From DAHVFK01 sp035310985 (GTDB lineage: Bacteria > Pseudomonadota > Gammaproteobacteria > Burkholderiales > SG8-39), in the NCBI GenBank assembly GCA_035310985.1, contig DATGDH010000139.1, forward strand, positions 62,001 to 126,000: DNA of 64,000 nucleotides. Direction: 5' to 3'. Below, piece by piece: positions 44,723 through 52,867 of the stretch (position 1 is the stretch's first letter; the number at the start of each line of letters is the position of its first letter). Position numbers and translations under genes: made by a program. The notes beneath the pieces were generated by a model. That model was not told where the DNA came from. It saw only the letters and a program-made list of their open reading frames with translations, and did no database searches.

Positions 44723-45925
44723 ATGGCAATCGGAATCCGCGACAAGGTGGTGATCCTCGGCATGGGCTGCTCGAAGTTCGGAGAGCGCTGGGACCGCAAT
44801 GCCGAGGACCTGATGGTCGAAGCCTTCGAAGAAGGCTTGAAGGACGCCGGCATCGAGCGCAACCAGATCGAGGCGGCGTGGTTCGGCACCGCGATCGAGG
44901 AACAGCACGTCGGCAAGTCGGGCGTGCCTCTCGCGATGACGCTGCGCCTGCCCTATATCCCGGTGACGCGCGTCGAGAACTATTGCGCCACCGGCACCGA
45001 GGCATTCCGTGGCGCGGTGTATGCCGTGGCCTCCGGCGCGGTCGACATCGCGCTTGCGCTCGGCGTGGAAAAGCTCAAGGACACCGGCTACGGAGGCCTG
45101 CCGCAGCGCGGCCGCGGCGGCCTGAACAACTTCTTCTGGGCCAACATTTCGGCGCCCGGCTCGTTCGCCCAGCTCGCCGCGGCCTACCGCGCCAAGCACC
45201 GTGTCGACCCGAAAGACCTGAAACGCGCCATGGCGCACATCTCGGTGAAGAGTCACGACAACGGCGCGAAGAACCCGAAGGCGCACCTGAGGAATCGCAT
45301 TACCGAGGAGGACGTGCTGAACGCGCCGATGATCGCCGATCCGCTCGGGCTGTACGACTGCTGCGGCGTCTCGGACGGCTCGGCCTGCGCGATCGTCACC
45401 ACGCCCGACATCGCGCGCGGCCTCGGCAAGAAAGACCTCGTTGCGGTGAAGGCGCTGCAGCTCGCGGTCTCGAACGGCCAGGAGGTGCAATACGACGAGT
45501 GGGACGGCTCGTATTTCGCCACCACGCGCGTGGCCGCCAAGCGCGCTTACCGCGAGGCCGGCATCGACGACCCGAGAAAGCGCATCTCGATGTTCGACGT
45601 GCACGACTGCTTCTCGGTCACTGAGCTGGTGACCATGGAAGACCTCGGGATCTCCGACGAGGGCAAGGCGATCATGGACGTGCTGGACGGCTTCTACGAC
45701 GCTTCCGGCAAGATCCCGTGCCAGATCGATGGCGGGCTGAAATGCTTCGGCCATCCGATCGGCGCCTCGGGCCTGCGCATGCTCTACGAGATGTACCTGC
45801 AGCTTTCGGGCCGCGCCGGCGAGCGCCAGCGGTCCGAGCCGGTGCTCGGCATGACGCACAACCTCGGCGGCTTCCCGAGCCAAAACGTTTCATCGGTCAC
45901 GATCGTCGGCAGCTACGGCGCCTGA
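44723..45925 (+). CDS. SCP2-type thiolase (acetyl-CoA acetyltransferase family)
   Basis: A 400-residue thiolase of the SCP-x/archaeal type. The catalytic residues are intact: nucleophile C88 in VENYCATGTEAFRG, H294 in FDVHDCFSVTE, and C341/H344 in KCFGHPIGASG. ATG 44723 is preceded by AGGAGG. It overlaps nothing and follows the KS-DUF35 gene by 10 bases, so the two are one transcript and probably one complex, with the DUF35 domain as shared CoA site. Direction (condensation or thiolysis) and substrate are unknown. Confidence 0.9.
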   Translation: MAIGIRDKVVILGMGCSKFGERWDRNAEDLMVEAFEEGLKDAGIERNQIEAAWFGTAIEEQHVGKSGVPLAMTLRLPYIPVTRVENYCATGTEAFRGAVYAVASGAVDIALALGVEKLKDTGYGGLPQRGRGGLNNFFWANISAPGSFAQLAAAYRAKHRVDPKDLKRAMAHISVKSHDNGAKNPKAHLRNRITEEDVLNAPMIADPLGLYDCCGVSDGSACAIVTTPDIARGLGKKDLVAVKALQLAVSNGQEVQYDEWDGSYFATTRVAAKRAYREAGIDDPRKRISMFDVHDCFSVTELVTMEDLGISDEGKAIMDVLDGFYDASGKIPCQIDGGLKCFGHPIGASGLRMLYEMYLQLSGRAGERQRSEPVLGMTHNLGGFPSQNVSSVTIVGSYGA

Positions 45926-45958
45926 GCGCCTGCCGAAGCGCGCGAGCGGGGATCGGCC

Positions 45959-46657
45959 CTAGAGGAGGTGGCTAGTCCGATCCGCGCGCTCGCCGCCGCG
46001 GTCCTTGTGTTCGTCGATGGGGTAAGCCCACACCACGTAACGCCCGGGGCCGCCCGCGCGCAGCGCGTCGAAGGGAAAACAGGTCACGAGCGTCAGCCTG
46101 GCGGGGCCCTCCTGCGCTGCGACCCAGGCGTCGCTTCGGTCGAGTACGCGCATCCGGCGCACCGTATACGCGTGGCGCGCGCCGTCGGGCGTTTGGACGA
46201 TGATCTTCGTTCCAAGCGCGAGCTTGCGCAGGAACGCGAAGTGCGTGTCGCGATGCCCGCTGATCACGCTGTTCCCGGACGCCCCGGGCAGCGCGGTTCC
46301 GGCGAGGTGCCCTGGGCCGAATGCCATCGCCACGCCGTCGGCACCCTCGAGGACGTAGCGCTCGATGCCGAGCGACGGTACCGACAGGCGCGCGACCGGC
46401 CAGGTGTCGGCCCAGGGCCAGGGCCTCGCGTGCGTCTCGCCCGCGAGCGTTCGCTGCCAGGCTTGCGCGATGAGTGCTTGAGCGATCCAGGCCTTGGCCT
46501 GGATCCACGCGCCGCGCGCGAACTGCCAGCCGCCCGTTGCGACGAGCAACGCGACGAGGACAAGACGCAGGCGCCCGACGCTTTTGCTGCGAGTCCCTGC
46601 ATTCGATTCGGGCCAGGCACATTCCACGCCCAGGCACAGCTCCTGGTCGCGTTTCAC
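45959..46657 (-). CDS. Class GN (proteobacterial) sortase
   Basis: Membrane-anchored cysteine transpeptidase, 232 residues: one N-terminal membrane helix (29-47), then a sortase barrel. The catalytic triad is visible as H135 (SGHRDTHF), C193 (TLVTCFPF) and R206 (GGPGRYVV). GTG 46657 is chosen because GTGA overlaps the stop of the target gene. It encodes the enzyme for the adjacent LPQTG protein, the proteobacterial dedicated sortase arrangement. The cell-surface nucleophile that receives the cleaved protein is unknown in Gram-negatives. Confidence 0.93.
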   Translation of the reverse strand: MKRDQELCLGVECAWPESNAGTRSKSVGRLRLVLVALLVATGGWQFARGAWIQAKAWIAQALIAQAWQRTLAGETHARPWPWADTWPVARLSVPSLGIERYVLEGADGVAMAFGPGHLAGTALPGASGNSVISGHRDTHFAFLRKLALGTKIIVQTPDGARHAYTVRRMRVLDRSDAWVAAQEGPARLTLVTCFPFDALRAGGPGRYVVWAYPIDEHKDRGGERADRTSHLL

Positions 46658-48702
46658 CCAAACCTCCGGCGCCAGCCGACCAAAATTGCGGCGAGCAGGA
46701 GAAACAGCATCCCGCTCAACAGCGCGAAACGGCTGTCGGTGCCGGTCTGCGGCAGTTCGCCGAACACCTTGTCGTACTCCCAGCCTTCCGGCAGGTTGGT
46801 CGGCAGATCGGCGCGCGCGAGCGGCGCGTCCGCGGGCCGCGCCGACGCGCGATCGACCGCGACGAAGCTCGTGTAGCGGGTCACCAGGCGGTGTGCGCGC
46901 GCGAGCGCGATCACCTGCTCGCGCACCGCGTCGGGAGGCGCACCTTCGCGCAGTGAGTCCATGAGCGAGGCCACCTTGGCGCGCGCCCAGAGCGAATCGA
47001 TGCCGCTGCCCTGCGCGCCAGCCGCGAGCGGCACACGCGCTTCCCACACCCGCCCCGCGCGCACTCCGCTCACGCGCAGCTCGCCTTCGAGGCGTTCGAG
47101 GGAAGCGCTCACTACGAGCGGCTCGCCGGAATAGAGGTCGGGCACGCGCGCGGGCCAGGCTTCGACGTGCGCCGCCTCGGGCCATTGCAGCGTGATCCCC
47201 TTCAGCACGGGCGCTTCGAGCTTGGTGAAGAGCTCGGACATCCTCGCGCCGACCTCGTCGACGCGGCCGATATAGGTGAACGTGCCGCGCCCGAGCTCCG
47301 CCGCCTTGCGCATGAAGTGGCTGTTTGGCGCCGAGCCGATTCCCACGGTAAAGAGGCGCGAGTCGCCCAGCCGCGCCTGGATCAGGCGAAACAGCTCCTC
47401 TTCGTTGCCGACCGCGCCGTCGGTGAGGAAGACCACCTGTCTCACGCCGGAGCCCGCATCGCCGCCGTTCAAGGCGAGCTTCAGGGCGGAGGCCATCTCG
47501 GTCCCGCCGCCGGCCTCGAGGCTTCGCACCCAGCCGATCGCGCGCCGCACTTGGGCGGTCGCGGCCGGGCGAGCCTCGGCGAACAGCGCCCTCGCGGTCG
47601 AGTTGAATTCGATGACGTTGAAGCGGTCTTGCGGTTTCAGGCGTTCGAGCGCGAGCGCGAGCGCCTCGCGCGCCTGGCGGATCGACGCGCCGGCCATCGA
47701 GCCCGAGGTGTCGAGCACGAAGATCACTTCGCGCGGAAGCGGCGCCTCGTGCGCCGCCGCCGATGGCATCAGCATCAGCAGCGCGTAGTGGCGCCCGCCC
47801 TGCGACTGCGTGAACCAGGCGAGCCGGGGCGCCGCGTCGGGGCGCGGCGCCCAGCGCAGCACGAAATCGCGATTGGCCGGAGTGCTGCCTTCGGCGAGCG
47901 TGATTTCGCGCTGCCCCTCGCCGAGCGTTTTGACGTCCACCTGGTGGTAGGGGCTCGAAACCTCGGCCAGGGGCATGCCTGCATCCAGCTCGACGCGGAT
48001 CGAAACCGGGTTGGCGGGCGCAGGCCCCTCCTGCGGACGCAGCACGACGGGCGTGATGCGCGCCGCGTCCGTCACGCCGTGCGGGATATAGCGCGGTCCG
48101 ACCACCATTGGAAAGCGCAGCGAAAAGCGGCCGTCCCGGTAGCGCAGTGTCTCCAGATATTCGAGTTCGACCACAACGGTATCGTGCGGACCGATGTTCG
48201 CCACGCTGGTGGTGAATATGTTGGGCCTTTCCTGGTCGAGCAGCGCCGCACGGCTGCCCTGCGCCCGCGCCGCTGCGTAGGTCTTCTGGGCGGCCGCGCG
48301 CTCTTGGATCTCTCCTTCTATGGTGCGCTCGCCGATGCGCAGGCGCAGGCGGTCGACGGCCGAGTTCTCGGGCAGCGGGAACACGTAGACGCCCTCGTAC
48401 CAGCCCTCACCAGGATTGCGGAAGGTCTGCACCACGCGCGCGCGCACCACCATGCCCGAGACCTGGAACGCCACCGCAGTCGACTGCAGCGGCGCTTCGA
48501 GCGCATCGCCGCCGGCACGCGGGCGCAGGAGCAGTGTGCCCTCGCTCGGCGCATCGGCTGCCCGCGCCTGGCTCGCGAACAGCAGCGTCACGCCGGCGAG
48601 CGCAATGGCGGTCACGATGCCCAAGGCGGCGGCGAGCGCCACTGAGGCGATGAGATCGAGCGCGATCCGACCGGCTAGGGTTCTTTTTGCGGGCTTGCTC
48701 AC
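46654..48702 (-). CDS. Sortase target protein with VIT and VWA domains and LPQTG signal
   Basis: A 682-residue exported protein. Hydrophobic leader at about 20-46 (cut near ARA48), VIT domain about 55-190, VWA domain about 325-480 with an intact MIDAS DTSGSM (331-336) and FLTDGA, then a C-terminal LPQTG (650-654), a hydrophobic stretch (660-677) and the positive tail WRRRFG: a complete cell-wall sorting signal. GTG 48702 is chosen for its GGAGG ribosome-binding site eight bases upstream; longer starts have no such site. VIT/VWA proteins often bind ligands through a metal ion. It is translationally coupled to the sortase. Confidence 0.93.
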   Translation of the reverse strand: MSKPAKRTLAGRIALDLIASVALAAALGIVTAIALAGVTLLFASQARAADAPSEGTLLLRPRAGGDALEAPLQSTAVAFQVSGMVVRARVVQTFRNPGEGWYEGVYVFPLPENSAVDRLRLRIGERTIEGEIQERAAAQKTYAAARAQGSRAALLDQERPNIFTTSVANIGPHDTVVVELEYLETLRYRDGRFSLRFPMVVGPRYIPHGVTDAARITPVVLRPQEGPAPANPVSIRVELDAGMPLAEVSSPYHQVDVKTLGEGQREITLAEGSTPANRDFVLRWAPRPDAAPRLAWFTQSQGGRHYALLMLMPSAAAHEAPLPREVIFVLDTSGSMAGASIRQAREALALALERLKPQDRFNVIEFNSTARALFAEARPAATAQVRRAIGWVRSLEAGGGTEMASALKLALNGGDAGSGVRQVVFLTDGAVGNEEELFRLIQARLGDSRLFTVGIGSAPNSHFMRKAAELGRGTFTYIGRVDEVGARMSELFTKLEAPVLKGITLQWPEAAHVEAWPARVPDLYSGEPLVVSASLERLEGELRVSGVRAGRVWEARVPLAAGAQGSGIDSLWARAKVASLMDSLREGAPPDAVREQVIALARAHRLVTRYTSFVAVDRASARPADAPLARADLPTNLPEGWEYDKVFGELPQTGTDSRFALLSGMLFLLLAAILVGWRRRFG

Positions 48703-48793
48703 GGCGCCTCCATCGTTGGTGCGTGCTGGAAGCCGATTACAGGCGCGCGTCGGGGCGGGCGCGCGGCGCGCAAAGGGCGCACCGCTGAGCAAT

Positions 48794-48811
48794 TGTGGCA
48801 ATCCTGTGGCA
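48794..48811. promoter_or_regulatory. Direct repeat TGTGGCA-N4-TGTGGCA, candidate operator of the sortase response regulator
   Basis: TGTGGCA at 48794-48800 and 48805-48811, an 11-bp period typical of OmpR/PhoB-type dimers. It is in the 149-bp gap between the target gene and the regulator gene. It is centred about 48 bases before the predicted regulator transcription start, a usual activator position. The gap also holds ATTACA (48736-48741), read as TGTAAT, a possible -10 for the target gene. Confidence 0.5.
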
Positions 48812-48838
48812 GCGGGCGGAGAACGCGCAGCGATCGGC

Positions 48839-48844
48839 TATATT
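48839..48844 (+). promoter_or_regulatory. -10 element (TATATT) abutting the regulator start codon
   Basis: TATATT ends seven bases before ATG 48852, so transcription would begin at or within a base or two of the start codon: a leaderless mRNA. No good -35 lies 16-18 bp upstream (GC-rich), consistent with activation from the direct repeat. Confidence 0.4.
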
Positions 48845-48851
48845 CGATGTC

Positions 48852-49541
48852 ATGTCACGCCGCATCGCCATCGTCGAGGACGACCCTGCCATACGCGCCA
48901 ACTACGCCGCCGCGCTCGGCCGCTACGGCTACGAGGTGGCCACGTACGGCGGCCGCGCCGAGGCGCTCGCCGCGATGAAGTCGCGCCTACCCGACCTCGC
49001 CATCATCGACATTGGCCTGGGGGAGGACGCGGACGGCGGCTTCGCGCTGTGCCGCGAGTTGCGCGCGCTCTCTGCCGCGCTGCCGATCATCTTCCTGACC
49101 GCGCGCGACAGCGACTTCGACGTGGTCGCCGGCCTGCGTCTGGGTGCCGACGACTATCTCACCAAGGACGTGAGCTTGCCGCACCTCATGGCGCGCATCG
49201 CGGCGCTGTTTCGCCGCGCCGATCTCGCGCGCGAGCCGCCTGCGGCCGAGGAGCGCTTCGAGCGCGGCGCGCTCGCGCTCGACCTGAAGCGCTTCAGCGT
49301 AAGCTGGCAGGGTCGACCCGTCGCGCTCACGCTGACGGAGTTCTGGATGGTGCACGCGCTCGCCAAGTTCCCGGGCCACGTCAAGAATCGCGACCAGCTG
49401 ATGCGCGAAGCAAACTTGGTCGTCGACGACGCCACGGTCACTTCGCACGTGAAGCGCATACGGCACAAGTTCCTCGCCGTCGATGCCGCGTTCGACCGAA
49501 TCGACACGGTCTACGGCATGGGCTACCGCTGGAAGGCCTGA
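48852..49541 (+). CDS. OmpR-family response regulator of the dedicated sortase system
   Basis: A 229-residue regulator: receiver domain with acidic pair E9/D10-D11, phospho-acceptor D53 in LAIIDIGLGED and K105 in YLTKD, then a winged-helix DNA-binding domain (about 130-228: LTEFWMVHALAKFPGHVKNRDQLM, IDTVYGMGYRWKA). ATG 48852 opens MSRRIAIVEDD. It is divergent from the sortase target and is followed by its kinase seven bases later. The combination matches the proteobacterial dedicated sortase two-component pair described by family models. Confidence 0.9.
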   Translation: MSRRIAIVEDDPAIRANYAAALGRYGYEVATYGGRAEALAAMKSRLPDLAIIDIGLGEDADGGFALCRELRALSAALPIIFLTARDSDFDVVAGLRLGADDYLTKDVSLPHLMARIAALFRRADLAREPPAAEERFERGALALDLKRFSVSWQGRPVALTLTEFWMVHALAKFPGHVKNRDQLMREANLVVDDATVTSHVKRIRHKFLAVDAAFDRIDTVYGMGYRWKA

Positions 49542-49548
49542 GGCTGCA

Positions 49549-51195
49549 ATGCGCGTGCGCATTACCCTGCGGGTCAAGCTCGCGCTGGTCTCGCTCGCCA
49601 TGCTGGCGCTGCCCTGGGCAGGATGGCTCTACGTCGGCGAGATGGAGCGCTTCCTGCTCGAGGGACAGGAGCGTGCGCTGCTCGCCACCGCGCGGGCGGT
49701 CGCGACCGCGCTGCACGACCGCCCGCAGCTCCTTGCCGCGGTTCCGGAGCGCGACGATGCGCTGCGACGCGAGGCCGAGGCCGAGCTGCAGCGGCTGACG
49801 CAGCAAAGCGGGGGCGCCGGCGGCACCGAGGCGGACGTACCGCTGGCGCGCGAGGATGCGGTCGCGGCGGGCCCCGCGCGGGAAGAGATCGCCGCCATCC
49901 TGCGCGGAGTTGAGCGTGCCAGCTCGCGCATCTGGGTGGTGAACCGGCGCTACCAGGTGCTCGCGCTCGCCGGCAGTCTGAGGCAGCCCGTACTGCCGGG
50001 GCAGGACGGTCTACTGCGCTCCTGGTGGCACCGGGCAATCGGCTGGCTGATCCCGGGGCCGACGGAGGACTTCGCCGAAGCTTTGCCCGACGACGTGCTC
50101 GCCACCAGTCGCGACATCACGGCCGCCCTGCAGGGAACGCCGGGCACGCGCATGCGCCGCACCCCGGACGGCCGCGCCGTGGTCCTCTCCTCCGCCTATC
50201 CCATCTGGTCCGGCGACGAGGTCGCCGGCGCGGTGGTCGCCGAGGAGACGACCAACCCGATCGTCTCGCTGCGCAGCGCTGCGCTCGAGCGCCTGCTCGC
50301 GCTCACGCTGGCGGCGTTCGCGGGCGTCGGTGCGCTGCTGATCGCCTACGCGACGCGGCTGTCGCAGCGTATCCGCCGGCTGCGCGACGAAGCCGAGTCG
50401 GCGATCGACGCGCGCGGCCGCATTACGCGCCTCGCGGCCGGCTCCGATGCCGGCGACGAGATCGGCGACCTGTCGCGCAGCTTCTCGGCCATGCTGGCGC
50501 GGCTCGCGCAGCACCATGCGTATCTCGAGAGCATGGCCGATCGTCTTTCGCACGAGCTGCGCACGCCGATCGCGGTGGTGCGCTCGTCGCTGGAGAACCT
50601 GCAGCTCGCCGCCGGGCCCGCCGAGCGGCGCCTGTACGTCGAGCGCGCCGAGCAAGGGCTCGCGCGGCTGAACACCATCCTGCAACGCATGACGGAAGCC
50701 TCGCGGCTGGAGCAGAGCCTGCGCGCGTCCGCGCGCGAGCGCTACGACCTGGTGCCGGTGGTACGCGGTTGCGTCGAGGGTTACCGCCTGGCGTACCCGC
50801 AGGCGCGCTTCGCGCTCGAGCTGCCCGAGGAGCGAATGGATGTCGAGGGCTCGCCGGACCTGGCCGCGCAGCTGCTCGACAAGCTGGTGGAGAACGCCGT
50901 GGATTTCGCGACCCCGGGCAGCCCGATCCACGTCTCGCTGGAAGAGGAACGGGGTATGGCGCTGCTCAAGGTGATCGACCGCGGACCCCTGCTGCCGCCC
51001 GAGACGCAGGGCCGGCTGTTCGATTCGATGATCTCGCTGCGCGGCGAGCGGCGCGGCGCCGTGCCGCACCTCGGCCTGGGGCTGTACGTGGCACGCCTGA
51101 TCGCCGAGTTCCACGGCGGCACGATCGCGGCGGACAACCTGCCCGCCGGCGACGGCGTCGCGATCACGGTGCGCCTGCCGATTGCGTGGCGCTAG
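49549..51195 (+). CDS. Sensor histidine kinase of the dedicated sortase system
   Basis: A 548-residue kinase: membrane helix 1 at about 10-28, an extracytoplasmic sensor of about 215 residues, helix 2 at 248-268, HAMP 270-325, dimerisation box ADRLSHELRTPIAVVRSS with H335, and a HATPase domain (LLDKLVENAVDF, DRGPLLPPE, HLGLGLYVARLI). ATG 49549 is inferred from MRVRITLRVKLALVS and overlaps nothing. It is probably co-transcribed with the regulator and senses an envelope signal tied to surface-protein anchoring. Confidence 0.9.
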   Translation: MRVRITLRVKLALVSLAMLALPWAGWLYVGEMERFLLEGQERALLATARAVATALHDRPQLLAAVPERDDALRREAEAELQRLTQQSGGAGGTEADVPLAREDAVAAGPAREEIAAILRGVERASSRIWVVNRRYQVLALAGSLRQPVLPGQDGLLRSWWHRAIGWLIPGPTEDFAEALPDDVLATSRDITAALQGTPGTRMRRTPDGRAVVLSSAYPIWSGDEVAGAVVAEETTNPIVSLRSAALERLLALTLAAFAGVGALLIAYATRLSQRIRRLRDEAESAIDARGRITRLAAGSDAGDEIGDLSRSFSAMLARLAQHHAYLESMADRLSHELRTPIAVVRSSLENLQLAAGPAERRLYVERAEQGLARLNTILQRMTEASRLEQSLRASARERYDLVPVVRGCVEGYRLAYPQARFALELPEERMDVEGSPDLAAQLLDKLVENAVDFATPGSPIHVSLEEERGMALLKVIDRGPLLPPETQGRLFDSMISLRGERRGAVPHLGLGLYVARLIAEFHGGTIAADNLPAGDGVAITVRLPIAWR

Positions 51196-51221
51196 AATCC
51201 GCGCTTTGCCCGACCCCAGCG

Positions 51222-52010
51222 ATGAAGCCGCTCGCCGCGCTAAGCAATCCGCGTCGCCTCCGAGGACTGCTGTTCGATATCGACGACACGCTGACCACGG
51301 AAGGCCGGCTGACCGCGGAAGCCTACGGCGCGCTGCAGGACCTGAAGCAGGCGGGACGCGTGGTCGTGCCGATCACCGGGCGCCCGGCCGGCTGGTGCGA
51401 TCACATCGCGCGCATGTGGCCGGTGGACGCCGTGGTCGGAGAGAACGGCGCGTTCTATTTCTGGTACGACGCTGCGGCCGGCAAGCTGCGGCGCCGCTAC
51501 CGGGACGCTGAAGAGGTGCGCGTCGCGAACCGCGCGCGCTTCGACGCGATCGCACGGCGCATCGTCTCCGCCGTGCCGGGCTGCGCGCTCGCAGCGGACC
51601 AGAACTACCGCGATACGGATCTGGCGATCGACTTCTGCGAGGACGTGCCCGCCTTGCCGCTCGAAGCTGCCGAACGCATCGTTGCGCTGATGCGCGAGGC
51701 GGGCCTGCGCGCCAAGATCAGCTCGATCCACGTGAACGGCTGGTTCGGCGACTACGACAAGCTCGCCACCACGCGAACACTGTTTGCCGAGCGCTTCGGC
51801 ACCGACCTGGTCGCCGCCCAGAGCGAGTTCGCGTTTGCGGGCGACTCCCCCAACGACGCGCCGATGTTCGCGTTCTTCGAGCATTCGATCGGCGTGGCGA
51901 ACGTCGCGCGCTTTGCCGGGCATCTCGCCGCGGCGCCGAAATTCGTGACGCGGGCCGCGGCCGGCGCAGGCTTTGTCGAGCTCGTCGCCCACCTGTTGGA
52001 GCGCAAGTGA
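51222..52010 (+). CDS. HAD-IIB family phosphatase
   Basis: A 262-residue hydrolase. HAD motif I is LLFDIDDTLTTEG, motif II PITGRP, and motif IV FAGDSPNDAPMF with KLATTRTLF as the motif III lysine region. The cap insertion fits class IIB (Cof/phosphomannomutase/sucrose-phosphatase-like). The substrate cannot be assigned. ATG 51222 is 24 bases after a TAGAAT that overlaps the kinase stop codon and may be its -10. The stop is coupled to the next gene by GTGA. Confidence 0.8.
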   Translation: MKPLAALSNPRRLRGLLFDIDDTLTTEGRLTAEAYGALQDLKQAGRVVVPITGRPAGWCDHIARMWPVDAVVGENGAFYFWYDAAAGKLRRRYRDAEEVRVANRARFDAIARRIVSAVPGCALAADQNYRDTDLAIDFCEDVPALPLEAAERIVALMREAGLRAKISSIHVNGWFGDYDKLATTRTLFAERFGTDLVAAQSEFAFAGDSPNDAPMFAFFEHSIGVANVARFAGHLAAAPKFVTRAAAGAGFVELVAHLLERK

Positions 52011-52804
52011 TCGAATGGTGGCCGGCGTACCTGGGAGTCGGCGCGGCGGTGGGCTTTCTCGCCGGGCTGCTGGGCGTCGGCGGGGGCATGATCACCGTGC
52101 CGATGCTGGTGTTCGTGTTCACTGCGAAGAATTTTCCGGCGAGTCACCTCATGCACCTGTCGCTCGCCACCGCGATGGCGACTATTCCGTTCACCTCGGC
52201 TTCCAGCGTGCGCGCGCACCACGTGCGCGGCGGCGTGGACTGGCGCGTCGTGCGCGGCATGCTGCCGGGCCTCGCGACCGGCGCCCTGCTCGGCGCGCTG
52301 GTGGCCGGCGGCGTTCCGTCGCGCCCGCTCGCCATCTTCTTCACGGCGTTCATCTTCTATGCGTCGGGAAACATGATGCTCGACGTGCGCCCCAAGCCGA
52401 CCCGCCAGCTGCCGGGCAGGCTCGGCCTCGGCGTCACCGGGGGCGTCATGAGTTTCCTCGCCAGTTTCCTCGCCGCGGGCGCGGCGTTCATGAGCGTGCC
52501 GTTCATGACCTGGTGCAACGTCCCGCTCAAGCGCGCGATCGGCACTGCGGCGGCGATCGGCTTCCCCCTGTCGCTCGCCTCGAGCATCGGCTACGTCTAC
52601 GCGGGCTGGAAAGTGGCCGGACTGCCGCGCGGCAGTCTGGGCTTCGTTTACGTCCCGGCGCTCGCGCTCATCGTGGCGACCAGCATCCTCACGGTGCCCC
52701 TCGGGGCGCGCGTCTCGCATCATCTGCCCGTGCGCAGGCTGCGCGTCGTCTTCGCGCTCCTGTTGTTCCTGCTCGCGCTGCACATGCTCCTAAGCCTCTG
52801 GTGA
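52007..52804 (+). CDS. TauE/SafE family membrane permease
   Basis: A 265-residue integral membrane protein with about seven to eight hydrophobic helices and the family signature LLGVGGGMITVPML near residue 22, with a second repeat copy at FLASFLAAGAAFMSVPFM. Members export small sulfur-containing or organic anions such as sulfite. GTG 52007 overlaps the HAD stop as GTGA, so the two genes are translationally coupled. No substrate is set by the context. Confidence 0.88.
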   Translation: MIEWWPAYLGVGAAVGFLAGLLGVGGGMITVPMLVFVFTAKNFPASHLMHLSLATAMATIPFTSASSVRAHHVRGGVDWRVVRGMLPGLATGALLGALVAGGVPSRPLAIFFTAFIFYASGNMMLDVRPKPTRQLPGRLGLGVTGGVMSFLASFLAAGAAFMSVPFMTWCNVPLKRAIGTAAAIGFPLSLASSIGYVYAGWKVAGLPRGSLGFVYVPALALIVATSILTVPLGARVSHHLPVRRLRVVFALLLFLLALHMLLSLW

Positions 52805-52867
52805 CGCGCTGCGCGCGCGGCTCGCTCTGTGGTAATAAGATTCCTGCTTCCGTTTGAGGACAAATGA

